Both the position numbers and the translations under genes were made by a program. Of a DNA stretch of 64,000 bases, positions 10,065-20,262 are shown piece after piece; positions within the stretch are counted from its first letter, which is position 1, and the number at the start of each line of letters is the position of its first letter. This DNA is from Haliclona indistincta (taxonomy: Eukaryota; Porifera; Demospongiae; Haplosclerida; Chalinidae). The DNA is taken from positions 925,218-989,217 of the forward strand of contig OZ024790.1 in the NCBI GenBank assembly GCA_964017065.1, read 5' to 3'. Under the pieces are notes generated by a model. The model searched no databases. It was not told the origin of the DNA and saw only the letters and a list, made by a program, of their open reading frames with translations.

Positions 10065-11540
10065 ATGAACGTGGTGTTGGCTGTCTTCTTGCAGTTGGCT
10101 CTACTAGGCCTCGTGGCTGCTCAGCCAGTGAGCAACAAGCCCAACATAGTGTTTACACTCGTGGATGACTGGGGATTCGCTGAAGCTGGTTTTAGAAACC
10201 CCGCGGTAAAGACACCCAACTTCGATATGCTAGCTACAACTGGTCTGGTGCTCAACCGCCACTACGTGTTCAAGTATTGCTCTCCATCACGTGTCTCCTT
10301 CCTGACTGGTCGCTGGCCCCACCATGCGCATCAGTACAACATTCACCCAAACTGCAAAGTCGGTGCTAACATCAACATGACTATGCTTCCTGCCAAGCTG
10401 AGGACGGTAGGATACGCCACTCACATGGTCGGGAAATGGCACGAGGGCTTCTACGAACCGAAATACTTGCCGTTCAACCGCGGGTTCGACACATCGTCTG
10501 GATTTCTTAACGGCGCCGAGGCTCATTTCACCCAGGAGAGGGATTGCGCAGTGGATTACTGGAAGAACGACGCAGTTGATACACGCAATGGAACGTACGA
10601 TGCCTACACGTACAAAGACGATCTCAGTGATATTTTTGATAAACACGATGCATCAAAGCCACTCTTCTTGTATCTACCACTCCACAATATACACGGACCA
10701 ATCGAGGCACCTGAAGAATGGTTGAACCTATACGCAGAGAACTCGACATGCAAGCAACGTCGCACCATCCAGGCCATGGTGAGTGTGGCTGATAATGTCA
10801 CTGGTCACGTGGTAGAGCTACTGAAGAAGAAAGGAATGTGGGACAACACTATATTCGTAGTATCAGCTGATAATGGCGGAGCTCCCTGTGAAAGCAGCAA
10901 TTACCCGCTGAAAGGATCGAAGATGACATTCTTTGAAGGAGGAGTACGATCCATTGCATTTACTAATGGTGGCCTACTACCGAAGGAGGTCAGAGGTACG
11001 ACCACTGAAGGGTTCATCCATATTGCTGACTGGTACCCAACCTTCTGCAAGATGGCCGGAGTTGACTCGGATGATTCCGGGCCAGGCAAGTTCCCAGTGG
11101 ATGGTGCAGATGTGTGGCCAATCATATCAGGTCAAACCACACAAACTACTCATTCAGAAATAGTGCTGGGATACAACTACACAGGCAAGGGAGCCATCAT
11201 AGTAGGCGACTACAAGCTCATCTATGGCGCTCAAGGAGACACATGTGATCATCTCATGTGGTCTCCATTGAACTACCCATGCAGTGATGGTCCTAAAGGA
11301 CCTGATTGTGATCCTTACTGTCTGTACAATATAGTACAGGATCCTGAGGAGAGGAATGAACTGTCTAAAACTGAACCAGATATGCTGAAAAAGTTGCTAG
11401 ATCGATACAACAGCTACTCGAAGGAGCCTCGCAGCATGCAAGACCAGGGATACCACTCTGATGGTGAGATACCAGTAGAGAAGGATGCCTGTGAATACAT
11501 GAAGAAGCATGGAGGATACTGGCGACCATGGATAGAGTAG
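10065..11540 (+). CDS. Secreted arylsulfatase (ARSB/I/J-like), copy 4 of 4
   Basis: 491 residues with a slightly longer signal peptide (MNVVLAVFLQLALLGL). All catalytic positions are conserved (Cys72 in CSPSR, GKWHEG, ADNGG, Lys in GSKMTF). It is the most divergent copy in its N-terminal half: NCKVGANIN gives an extra cysteine, followed by THMVGKWHEG, FYEPKYLPFNRG and a reworked loop FLNGAEAHFTQERDC. The C-terminal third is almost identical to the other copies, which suggests recent conversion there. It ends the array; downstream DNA to 11915 has no gene. Confidence 0.93.
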   Translation: MNVVLAVFLQLALLGLVAAQPVSNKPNIVFTLVDDWGFAEAGFRNPAVKTPNFDMLATTGLVLNRHYVFKYCSPSRVSFLTGRWPHHAHQYNIHPNCKVGANINMTMLPAKLRTVGYATHMVGKWHEGFYEPKYLPFNRGFDTSSGFLNGAEAHFTQERDCAVDYWKNDAVDTRNGTYDAYTYKDDLSDIFDKHDASKPLFLYLPLHNIHGPIEAPEEWLNLYAENSTCKQRRTIQAMVSVADNVTGHVVELLKKKGMWDNTIFVVSADNGGAPCESSNYPLKGSKMTFFEGGVRSIAFTNGGLLPKEVRGTTTEGFIHIADWYPTFCKMAGVDSDDSGPGKFPVDGADVWPIISGQTTQTTHSEIVLGYNYTGKGAIIVGDYKLIYGAQGDTCDHLMWSPLNYPCSDGPKGPDCDPYCLYNIVQDPEERNELSKTEPDMLKKLLDRYNSYSKEPRSMQDQGYHSDGEIPVEKDACEYMKKHGGYWRPWIE

Positions 11541-11915
11541 AAAAAGCTACAGCTAGCTCAAAGCTGCTGAATGTGCTAAACTATTATGTGATGACTGCTT
11601 ATAGAGTAGAGAGACACTGTATATGAGTGCTGCTGATCAGTCAGTGTGATACAGCTACATTGTAATGTCAGGAAAAAATAATTTTAACTTAATTAATTAT
11701 AAGTCCTGGACAAAAACGTGAGATGCCGCATAACACACTGTGACGCTATTCTGATAGAAACTTATATTCAGCTTGCCATCAAGCTCATGTGTACGATTAC
11801 ACAAAATTAACACTCAATAGATAATGCCTAAAGTAGCTAATGCTTGTGAAATCCTGACTTGTATACTAAAAGAGTTAAAATGCCATAATCATAAATAGTT
11901 ATTGTCAAGCTGACA
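11541..11915. other. Spacer after the sulfatase array, no gene seen
   Basis: Convergent 3' flank of sulfatase 4 (plus) and the metallophosphoesterase exon (minus). I see no gene or clear repeat. Confidence 0.5.
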
Positions 11916-12261
11916 CTATGTGTTGGTATGCATTCGGGTGCTGGTGATAAGAGTGATTCTTGTTATCTCGGGTCTGTAATGTCTGAATGGGATGTGGTAA
12001 CTGGAGGTACCAGCGCTGACGTACACATATACGCCATCTTGTGGGTTGTATAAACCGGCAAAGAATGGGTTATACAAGTATACTGGTAGCATGAACGGCA
12101 GGACCTGCCCAGCGTGAGTGTGACCGGAGAGGACCAGTCTCACGTCGTCCCACAGTATGGCTTCAGCGGCTGCCTTGGGCTGATGGGCTAGTATTATGGT
12201 GGGCACTCCCTTGTAGCGCCCTGTGAGAGCACGATGCAGGTCCATGCTGTGAGCACCGTAT
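11916..12261 (-). CDS. TMPPE-like metallophosphoesterase, last exon (C-terminal part)
   Basis: About 114 residues from a splice acceptor (CTTGTTTCTCAG, exon begins at 12261, codon phase 2) to the stop at 11916. It encodes the C-terminal part of a calcineurin-like phosphoesterase: YGAHSMDLHRAL, TIILAHQP, LVLSGHTHAGQ (the GHTH metal-binding motif), NPFFAGLY and VYVSAGTSSYHIPFRHYRPEIT. The combination fits the family of transmembrane proteins with a metallophosphoesterase domain. The N-terminal membrane part and the first metal motif of such a protein are at 55835-56419 on the same strand, and the two pieces do not overlap. Upstream of this exon is a 200-bp run of N that could hide the central exon. 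Confidence 0.8.
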
Positions 12262-12298
12262 CTGAGAAACAAGAGAATAGAACAATATTAAACAGCAT

Positions 12299-12498
12299 NN
12301 NNNNNNNNNNNNNNNNNNNNNNNNNNNNNNNNNNNNNNNNNNNNNNNNNNNNNNNNNNNNNNNNNNNNNNNNNNNNNNNNNNNNNNNNNNNNNNNNNNNN
12401 NNNNNNNNNNNNNNNNNNNNNNNNNNNNNNNNNNNNNNNNNNNNNNNNNNNNNNNNNNNNNNNNNNNNNNNNNNNNNNNNNNNNNNNNNNNNNNNNNN
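12299..12498. other. Assembly gap (200 N)
   Basis: An exact run of 200 N. It lies just upstream of the metallophosphoesterase exon and marks a contig join, so linkage across it is less certain than elsewhere. Confidence 0.99.
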
Positions 12499-12796
12499 AA
12501 TGGATAAAGGTGTTTGCAGTACTGACTTGCAATCCCGCCCTATTCGTCTATCAGTCACTAGGACTGGTGGCCGATAATAGATTGCTTTTGCCGAACATCA
12601 ATGTTTTCGGCTACCCACTTTCTTCGTCTCCACAGCAGACAAAGAAGCAGTTACGAGCTGCATATTTGCAATGCAGGCAGAGGAAGTGTGTGTCTATACG
12701 TAGGTCAAGTTTGATCTGTGTAGCGTATTTGCAAGTGTACGAACGAGTGGCCGATAATAGATGGTGGCCGAATATTGGTGGCTTACTCTACAGGGC
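12499..12796. mobile_element. Right half of a GTGGCCGATAATAG-type TA element
   Basis: The right end (GTGGCCGATAATAG, then TGGTGGC and TTACTCTA at about 12750-12796) matches the termini of the large palindromic element at 51366-52494, which ends GTGGCCGATTATAC...CATTACTC followed by TA. The left half is missing or inside the gap. Confidence 0.5.
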
Positions 12797-12839
12797 TAAA
12801 AGGTTAATTTCATAGCATTGCTAAAATAGACTATGTCCA

Positions 12840-12894
12840 AAGTGCGTCCAAAAAAAATAATTCGCCCGGTCCGGTCCGCATTTGAGCCCGTACC
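12840..12894. mobile_element. Solo right end of a GGTACGGGCTCAAAT element
   Basis: GGTCCGGTCCGCATTTGAGC followed by CCGTACC matches the right terminus of the complete element at 40038-41556. No left end is visible between here and the gap. Confidence 0.5.
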
Positions 12895-13350
12895 ACCGGT
12901 AGCTCGCAGCTGTACGGTCTTCTAAGCTTCTAGCGCTAGCTAAATCTAAGACCACAATGTCTGGGAAAGAAGATCAGCACGAGCCCTTAGCCAACAATAA
13001 ATCAGACGCTGCCGGTAAGACCGATTGATCAGCTGCTGCTATTATAAATTATTATAAAAACTGGAATAAAAGTGCTGAGTACACGTAGATGCACTGGTTA
13101 CAGCCTATTGTCGATTGAAAATGTCTCATAAGGGAGAGAAGGCAACATCTTGTCAAGATTGCTTTGAGGGAGGTGTCTGGATCCGTGAGTACTTGCCGCC
13201 TAACTCTTGGTCATTGTGGTCGGGGAGTACCTACTAGTTATGAAGCAATTGGGCTAGAGCTTGACGTTCCACAGTGTGTCAGTAGTGATCTCCAAAGTGT
13301 TACTGTTTCTCACTCTGAAAACTGTGTGACAGGGTATGTGATTACTCAGA
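12895..13350 (+). repeat. Duplicated gene fragment, copy alpha
   Basis: Inverted-orientation duplicate of material at 17590-17891 plus 22438-22572 (copy beta). The first part reads as an exon beginning ATG at 12957 (MSGKEDQHEPLANNKSDAA) with a GTAAGA donor after 13014. The second part (about 13104-13345) encodes in one frame REVSGSVSTCRLTLGHCGRG and more, in which both copies carry the same TGA near 13117. No domain recognised. This copy is compact and serves as the unoccupied reference for four insertions found in copy beta. Confidence 0.6.
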
Positions 13351-13579
13351 ACAGGTGTGGGAGGAATGAATGAAAAAAATTTACAAGTCATAGTGTTAGT
13401 GTCGACTCTGTTATGGAACTTTTTCCGATAAGCATGTGCCCATAGCTGCATGTGAGAAAGAAAGTTTAAAATTAATTAATAACTTTGACCGAGACTTTAT
13501 AGTGCTGCACGTGTAAAATATGCAGTTATACATTCAACGTTTATTAACTGCTAGAAACCAAGCATAATAACTTCTTTAA
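13351..13579. other. No feature seen
   Basis: Short A+T-rich stretch between the alpha duplicate and a TTAA element. Confidence 0.4.
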
Positions 13580-14178
13580 CTCTTTAGGGACTGAATTATT
13601 TTGACGAAAATTCGACTTGCTCTATACTGACAGTTTGTCTTGCATTTTCTACAACATGCAGTACGTTAGCTGTTCCGAACTAGCACTGTTGTTTCCTGGT
13701 ATGTCAAAGTTTACAACCATGTACTAAACTCTGAGTTGGCCACTCCCACTTCGGAACTGAAGCCGCTTAAGTACTGCGACCTCGTCATTTTTCAGCCAAT
13801 TTTGGTCTTCGTTTAGCCCTTGTGACTGATACAAAAACCTGGTGGTGTCCAGGTGAGCAAACAGCATAGTTTAGACCATATTCCATGCCCAAGTATGCAT
13901 TTCCGGGCATCCTGAAGCCTTTAAAATGCCAAAAGTGGCGAGGGGCTCTGCCCCTTCGAACCCCAGGTTAACGGGGGGACACCCCCAATTAAAATTCCCC
14001 CTGTGCTGTACGTTTTAGTGGGGAGGGCGCGCCGAAAAACAGGTGGTTTTTTCAGGTAAAGTCATCTTTTGCAAATAAACTTGACTTGACCTTTCTAGAG
14101 CACTTTTTGCACTTTTTATGACGTCTAGAGTAGGTGGAGTCAATTACGGCGGCTAAAGCCGCTATAGGCCTTAAAGGG
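13580..14178. mobile_element. piggyBac-type MITE (TTAA target)
   Basis: 599 bp flanked by TTAA at 13576-13579 and 14179-14182. The ends are inverted: CTCTTTAGGGAC on the left and, reversed, CCCTTTAAGGCC on the right. TTAA duplication and CCCTTT ends fit the piggyBac superfamily. No transposase is encoded. Confidence 0.6.
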
Positions 14179-14472
14179 TTAATCAATGATACAAACCATA
14201 GTAGCTACATGACGGTGTGCCTATGCAATTTACATAACATTCTTACTTGATGACATGACATCCATTCAGAATTCATGTACACTTGAAGCTTTTTGTTTAC
14301 AACATACCAGGGTTGACTCTCAATGCCTCGCCATTTCTCATCCAACTAGAATGAACACAACAATATTATTATTGTGATACATAGTAATAATTATAATGTC
14401 AAAAAGAGTGGTACAATATGCACCTGTAATTGCATATGCAAAGTCTTTTTAGTATCTCAGAACAGACTCCTT

Positions 14473-15134
14473 ACAAGTAAAGTAAAAAAGCTTTAATAAA
14501 AAAACTGAAAAGTGTAGGGATGACTCTTAAAAAAGGAAAGGAACAAGATGGGATGATGCTTGCAAAAGTAAAGGAACAAGATGGGATGATGCTTGCAAAT
14601 GTAAAAGTCCCAAGTATCCCTACATCAGCGGCTTGCTGCTACGACATGCAACTGCACTCTTAGTCATGCATGACAAATGCGGAATCCTCTTTACAATCGT
14701 CATCTACTTCATCGGACTGCGTCCTCCAAGCACACATACCTCTATAGCTAGTTGTTTACAACTGTCAACTACTTCATCGGACTGCGTCCTCCAAACACAC
14801 ATACCTCTAGTTGTTTACAACTGTCAACTACTTCATCGGACTGCGTCCTCCAAACACACATACCTCTAGTTGTTTACAACTGTCAACTACTTCATCGGAC
14901 TGCGTCCTCCAAACACTGATACCTCTAGTTATTTACAACCGTCAATTACTTCATCGGACTGCGTCCTCCTTCAAGCCGCTGATGTACGGATACTTGGGAC
15001 TTTTACATTTGCAAGCATCATCCCATCTTGTTCCTTTACTTTTGCAAGCATCATCCCATCTTGTTCCTTTCCTTTTTTAAGAGTCATCCCTACACTTTTC
15101 AGTTTTTTTATTAAAGCTTTTTTACTTTACTTGT
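14473..15134. mobile_element. Hairpin element with 160-bp arms and a central minisatellite
   Basis: The left arm (about 14473-14635) and right arm (about 14974-15134) are near-perfect inverted repeats starting ACAAGTAAAGTAAAAAAGCT. Each arm itself holds a direct repeat (GGAACAAGATGGGATGATGC twice). The centre is a tandem repeat of 59-bp units. No long duplication of the flanks was found. Confidence 0.75.
14700..14970. repeat. 59-bp minisatellite (about 4.5 units)
   Basis: Units carry CATCGGACTGCGTCCTCC, with starts of ACTGCG at about 14716, 14781, 14840, 14899 and 14958, so the period settles to 59 bp. It is the loop of the hairpin element. Confidence 0.85.
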
Positions 15135-15890
15135 TCCTGTTTCTTTTTTGATCACTATCAGTTTGAACTTATTAGTTGTAGTCTATGTTAGAATGTTAAT
15201 GACAACTCTGTGAGCAGCAGATACAATAGTCTAGCAGATGTGAACATGCATAGGGTCTAGAGAGTATAAAGGAGTGTGGTTTAAAATAATGTTTATTACC
15301 AATCACAAGAATAATCATTCAATGAAAGGTTTAAAATAGTTAAAGAGGTTGACAATGCAGACAGCAAAATAGTAAGTCCAGGTATGATTTGACAACATGA
15401 TACTTGTTAGTACTGTAATGGAAGAAGAGACTAACACTGCAGCTGACAACTCATGATGCTGCAAGCCTACATGTAAATAGCAGGAGCACGCCTAGTAGAA
15501 TCTTGTATCACACTCACAGAGGCTTCTAGTCGTTTATAACCTACGCTGCGTTGTGTAGGAACCTTACTGTGCGTAGAATCGTGCTGCTGATAAGCCAGAC
15601 TGCTACTGAGTTCACGTCTGGGTATGTCAGTTTTAACCCGCCATCTGAAGCTTTAAAGAACAGATCAGTGTTACTTAGGGCATAGTACTGCTCTAGACAA
15701 TTTCATACCCATGGATTGCGCGCTGAAGCGTCCAGAGCAGAGACAAAACGCAGTATCGATCGAGGTCACGAGCTGCAAAACTGATGTGGGCGGAGTTAAT
15801 GAAAAGGTGCGACAAGAGGGTTAATTATTTAATGGATTCTTAAGCCCAAAACGGCCCAAAAACCATGTTTTTCAAGAATTACTCGCTTCT
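15135..15890. other. No feature seen
   Basis: Unique-looking A+T-rich DNA without a convincing coding frame or repeat. Confidence 0.4.
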
Positions 15891-16660
15891 GGTAGTGTTC
15901 TAACAAGTAAGTGCACTATTCCAGATATATACACATGCGATCGTGCAGGTTTGGTAGTGATTCGTTCACTCAGGACAGCGCTAGGCTCGTTCAAAGAAGA
16001 AGAAGAAGAAGAAGGAGGAGGAGGAGGAGGAGGAGGAGGAGGAGGGGGAGGGGAGGGGAGGGGAGGGGGAGGGGGAGGGAGAGGGAGAGGGAGAGGGAGA
16101 GGGAGAGGGAGAGGGAGAGGGAGAGGGAGAGGGAGAGGGAGAAGGAGAAGGAGAAGAAGAAGAAGAAGAAGAAGAAGAATTCGCGTGGGTGGCGATTTTA
16201 GTTTACCACTTTAGAAACGTCTGTCAGCTTCGCCAAAGGTATTTCCATGCTCAGAACAATCGTCTGATCAATCCTAGATGTCTGTAATCTCGAGAAACGC
16301 TAAAACAGCGAAGATCTGCAACGCCTCTCTGAGAGTCGCCATCTTGATTTTTGTCGTCGAGCAAGCAGTCCCGGCGACTTTCATAGACTTCCTACAAGCG
16401 CTTACACTTCAGATTCACTTAGAGATAGTTAAAATGCAGTAGAAATGCATAACAATAGAGATACGTGCGAAAACTCATTTTCACACATAGGTAGCCGCCA
16501 TCTTAATTCGAGGTCATCCCTACATATCATTGCCGATCGGCAATGATAATTAGAATGTGAAACTTCATTAGCACCTTTGTTGACCCAACGTTCCCATGCT
16601 TGTGCTCTCTGTAAGTCGCAGAGCAATCGGAAACAGGACGGAAATAGACTCCCAATAGCA
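15891..16660. repeat. Dispersed repeat R1, copy 1
   Basis: Matches 39090-39610 over most of its length (from AAGTAAGTGCACTATTCCAG to the palindrome ATCATTGCCGATCGGCAATG at about 16528). This copy differs by a hugely expanded purine tract. Confidence 0.7.
15994..16180 (+). repeat. Polypurine tract of GAA/GGA/GAGGGA repeats
   Basis: About 185 bases of only G and A on the plus strand, arranged as a symmetric gradient: GAA triplets, GGA triplets, GGGGA blocks, GAGGGA hexamers, then GAAGGA and GAA again. The equivalent position in the second R1 copy (about 39190) has only a short mixed A-rich stretch, so the tract expanded after duplication. Arg/Gly/Glu-rich open frames here are low-complexity artefacts. 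Confidence 0.95.
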
Positions 16661-16714
16661 CCTATAGCTCGACACTACTTTCATCTGTCATAATGAACTA
16701 TGGAGACCAATTGC

Positions 16715-16925
16715 TACCGTATATAGCGGGTAATTTTGGAGGGTCAAAATTTTGGCGAATGACCCAGATTTGCGTTTTGGCGAATTTAATTTTGGTACCC
16801 AGCGCCTGGCTCACGTATTACTGCAATACAAAAAGCAGATTTTGGCGAATTTTATTTTGGCGAATGCTGACGATTCGCCAAATTCGCCAAACTTTCCTCC
16901 CGCCAAAATTACCCGCTATACGGTA
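16715..16925. mobile_element. MITE with TACCGTATATAGCGGGTAAT ends
   Basis: Terminal inverted repeats TACCGTATATAGCGGGTAAT and, reversed, TACCGTATAGCGGGTAATTT flank 211 bp that contain several direct and inverted copies of TTTTGGCGAAT. No coding capacity. Confidence 0.75.
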
Positions 16926-17068
16926 TTCCACTCTTTTACAATCCGTAGATCCTCTGAGACAAGTATAGCTTCAACCCTTCCACTCCCAATAGATGTTTTC
17001 ATAGTGTCAAAGAAGCAAGAGAAGCCATATTTGGTAGTACGATAGATGTTGTCTATCATAGTAATCAC

Positions 17069-17580
17069 TAGTCTCATCCCCAGACCACTCTCCCTTCTGC
17101 TATGCTTGGGAGGGTCTGGTTAAATGAAGGCAAATTCCTGGTTCAATGACGTAATTGTCACGCGCGAAATCATGTGCACAACAATTAGCTACCTGGTCTT
17201 CCATCAAGCTTCAATAGACACACAACTATAACTATGCTAGATTTACTGTTATGAAGCAAGTTGAAGATACTTGGTAGGATCTTCAACAGCGCCTGTAGGA
17301 AGAGAAACAAACCTGCTACGAAATTGACCACGACTTCTTGCTACTCAGCCGACAAACATGAATATCCAAGCTGTTCAGCGCTCTTCGATATCGATTCCAT
17401 GATAGCATTCCTTGGGTAAGCCATGACCAATGTCGCATGCAGGTCATGTGAATTTTGGGAAATACTGCAATCTGATTGGTATTTCACAATTCGAAACATC
17501 ACGGAACCAGGAATTTGCCTTCATTTAACCAGACCCTCTCCCAAGCATAGCGGAAGGGGTGTGGTCTGGGGACGAGAATA
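17069..17580. mobile_element. RecQ-type TIR element E1 (9-bp target duplication)
   Basis: 512 bp with inverted ends TAGTCTCATCCCCAGACC and TATTCTCGTCCCCAGACC, each followed by a short hairpin ending GGGTCTGGTTAAATGAAGGC. Direct flanks AGTAATCAC (17060-17068) and AGTAATCAA (17581-17589) are an 8-of-9 target duplication. It lies inside the beta duplicate; the alpha copy lacks it (GTGATTACT near 13340). The interior, on the minus strand, is a decayed RecQ helicase fragment. Confidence 0.8.
17170..17400 (-). pseudogene. Decayed RecQ-like helicase N-terminus inside E1
   Basis: Reading leftward from 17400: SAEQLGYSCLSAE, stop, QEVVVNFVAG, then in a shifted frame VSLPTGA (remains of the Walker A loop), then LPSIFNLLHNSKSSIVIVV, the strand before motif Ia. 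Order and spacing follow RecQ motifs 0, I and Ia. At least one stop and one frameshift are present, so it is not functional. Recognition is by comparison with the similar fragments in E2 and E3 and with RecQ family motifs. Confidence 0.65.
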
Positions 17581-17589
17581 AGTAATCAA

Positions 17590-17891
17590 AATACCCTGTC
17601 AAACAGTTTTCAGAGTGAGAAACAGTAACACTTTGGAGATCACTACTGACACACTGTGGAACATCAAGCTCTAGCCCAATTGCTTCATAACTAGTAGGTA
17701 CTCCCCGACCACAATGACCATGAGTTAGGCGGCAAGTACTCACGGATCCAGACACCTCTCTCAAAGCAATCTTGACAAGATGTTGCCTTCTCTCCCTTGT
17801 GAGACATTTTCAATCGACAATATTCTGTACTCCTCTTTCTTTCCAGGCAACCAGTGCATCTACCCAGCAGTTGTATTCCTATTTAGATTAT
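17590..17891 (-). repeat. Duplicated gene fragment, copy beta (second part)
   Basis: Inverted copy of about 13090-13345 (REVSGSVSTCRLTHGHCGRG in one frame). It is separated from the first part of copy beta (22438-22572) by two inserted elements, and is bordered on the left by E1. Confidence 0.6.
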
Positions 17892-17946
17892 TGGGGCGAG
17901 CCTGAGCGAGCCCCACATTGATGGTGACAATGCTCCGAGCCCCCGG

Positions 17947-17998
17947 GGGACCTATCTATCTATCTATCAATCAATCTATCTATCTATCTATCTATCAC
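17947..17998. repeat. (CTAT)n microsatellite
   Basis: About 50 bp of CTAT units with two AA interruptions, just inside the left end of element A. A shorter CTAT run sits at the same place in element B (about 21785-21810). Confidence 0.9.
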
Positions 17999-18359
17999 GG
18001 GGTGCGTTTGTCGCCTCGATGTTCCCGAGAAGTCACGCGTACGCATTGACCGCGCCCCATGATGTAATCCTCACGTGGCGCGATTCAAAACAAGACAGCG
18101 CATTGGAGACGCCTGGATCGACTTCTACAAGTACAAGGTAGGGTCCGCAATGAAAAAAACGACTGTCATGAATCTAGCAGGCACCTGTCTCAGTTTGTCT
18201 AGTCCATTGACCCGAACATAAAACGCACAAAGAGAAAGACGCGAATGCCTTCGTCTTCGCAGCAAAAAAAAAATAAATAATTTTGCGTGGGCGGGGCAGC
18301 AAAAATTTTAATTAAAATTAATTTTTGATTTCTTTTCGACTCTCGTTCGCGTGCAAATA

Positions 18360-20240
18360 TGGTTTTCTTTTAGTTTCGCCACGTAGCTTTCTATTTGTGC
18401 AGCAATTCTCTCTCGCCATGCCATCATAAGTTTGCTATTCTGATTTTGTGCAAGCTATCTGAACTGAGGTGAGGAGTTTTTACCGTCCGATATTGTGATG
18501 TTTACAACTGCAGCGACCCTATATCGAGGAAATTGTAGCTTAGGTGCCAATACATCTTCACAGTAAATTGTATAAAGATTGGATGCTTCCTTCCATCTGG
18601 GCCAAAAAAAGTACACCTAGTTTTCATTATTTTTCGCACAACTCCATATATGGACTAGATTTTGTTGCAAAAAATTGGATAATAACTGAGTCAAAAAATC
18701 ACAGAGCTTGACTAAATAATGTACAGCCATAAGAAAATCACATTAAGATTACATCGTTTTCTTTCTGTTCTGTTCTTACACACTTGTTACTAGCATCTTC
18801 TTGTCAAGCTGGGCAGCATCAAAGACTGATTTTCTCTCTGGGTAGGATCACCATAACTCATCAACTGTGACATTGGAAGGTGTGTTTTTTTACTTTATTG
18901 TCAACAAAATTAAAAGCAATGTCTGGACGAAACATTTTGCTTTGGAGAGAAGGATCAATTGCATCGTAGACTTTTCCAATTGCTATTTTGTTCTTATTCC
19001 TTGCTTTTGGACATTTTTTAGGTAACCATGTAGTTCAATGTAAAAGTTCATTGTGGGTGGCCTGCAACTCCATCGTAAGTAAGTTGCATTTGGATTCTGT
19101 GATTGTTGGATACTGTAGAGATCAGTTCTTCACTAAGACCATATTGGTGTAAATAGTCCGGAAATTGATACTGGGCTGCAGCTACATACATGCTGATATC
19201 AGTAAATTCATCATTTAAAATGTTAATGTATTATAGTAATCATTTTGTTTCTTGGCAGTGTATGAGTGTGCAAAAGCCTGATTTGTTGTGGAGCATACAT
19301 TATGTATAATAATATTATTATAGTATAGCTATTATTGTCACAATTACATATGTGGTGCATAAATGCATCACATCACTGTGGTTTACATGTATCTTATTGT
19401 GCAATGTTTATTGTGTATAGTACCTGTTTGGTTTCTAATTTTAGGCATCCATGTCCTGTTGCAGTATGTGCGTGCTACAAGGATTTCACTGAAACTGCTG
19501 GAATTGATTGATCGGTGTTGCTGTTCAGCTGCCGATAGAAGATCAATGAGTTCACCATTATGTAGGCAGCTGGTGATGGTGACCTATATAGCAGCAAATT
19601 GTTTTTATGCATAATAAAATTATCACTAAAATGTACTTCTACTGATTGGACCAGGATTTAGTTGGATATCACCAGATAGAAATGTTAGAAGTAGTATCAT
19701 GGAAACAAGTAGTAGAAGATGAGGAATACCACTTTGCATTTTCTGTGAAGATGTCTTGCAAGAACTTTTCAATCTGATACGTACAATCTGCATAAACAGC
19801 CCAATTCGCACTCTCCACTCAATCAGAGAGATCATGAGCATGCAATCGTAATTGCACACAAAATCACGACAACCTATGCAACCTATTGTAAAAAAACAAT
19901 TTCTTTGTAAGTATTATTATTTTTGCTATTGCGGCAATTTATTGATATTATTGGTATACTATTTTTGGCCCAGATGGAAGGAAGCATCTAAACTTTTAAA
20001 AATTTAGTGTGAAGATGTATTGGTACCTAAGCTACAATTCCCTCCATATAGGGTTGCTGCAGTTGTAAACACCACAATATAGGGGGATAAAAACACTCAC
20101 TTCGGTTCACACAACTTGCACAAACCCTACTAGCAGAACTTTTGTAAGGCGCTACAAGAGCTGAAAGTTGCACACAAGCGAGATGCGTGGCTGTACTGGA
20201 AGAAAAGCTTCTTCGCGCGATGACGAGATTCAAAACGAAA
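18360..20240. repeat. Inner inverted repeat of element A
   Basis: About 18480-18610 (TGTTTACAACTGCAG ... CCATCTGGGCC) is inverted at about 19965-20070, and weaker similarity extends outward to 18360 and 20240. Enclosed in the outer pair, it gives the element a nested foldback shape. Confidence 0.65.
19626..19859 (-). CDS. 2A-like leader of a non-LTR retrotransposon (fragment)
   Basis: 77 residues on the minus strand with a hydrophobic stretch (PHLLLLVSMILLLTF) directly followed by LSGDIQLNPGP (19647-19679). The motif matches the 2A consensus D-[VI]-E-x-N-P-G-P except Gln for Glu. N-terminal leaders with 2A-like motifs are known from CR1/L2-type non-LTR retrotransposons and some sponge and echinoderm proteins. 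The frame ends seven residues after the final Pro, so only the leader remains. It is inside element A. Whether it is still expressed, or captured, is unknown. Confidence 0.6.
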   Translation of the reverse strand: MCNYDCMLMISLIEWRVRIGLFMQIVRIRLKSSCKTSSQKMQSGIPHLLLLVSMILLLTFLSGDIQLNPGPISRSTF

Positions 20241-20262
20241 CAAAAAAAATATGTTAATGAAC

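Noticed and set aside
5513..11163. Antisense and out-of-frame open frames inside the sulfatases
   Set aside because: Repeated at the same place in each copy because the coding strand is conserved; no codon or domain evidence.
12163..12815. Open frames running through N
   Set aside because: They exist only because N codons are not stops.
15911..16214. Arg/Gly/Glu-rich open frames
   Set aside because: Both are simply the polypurine microsatellite read in two frames.
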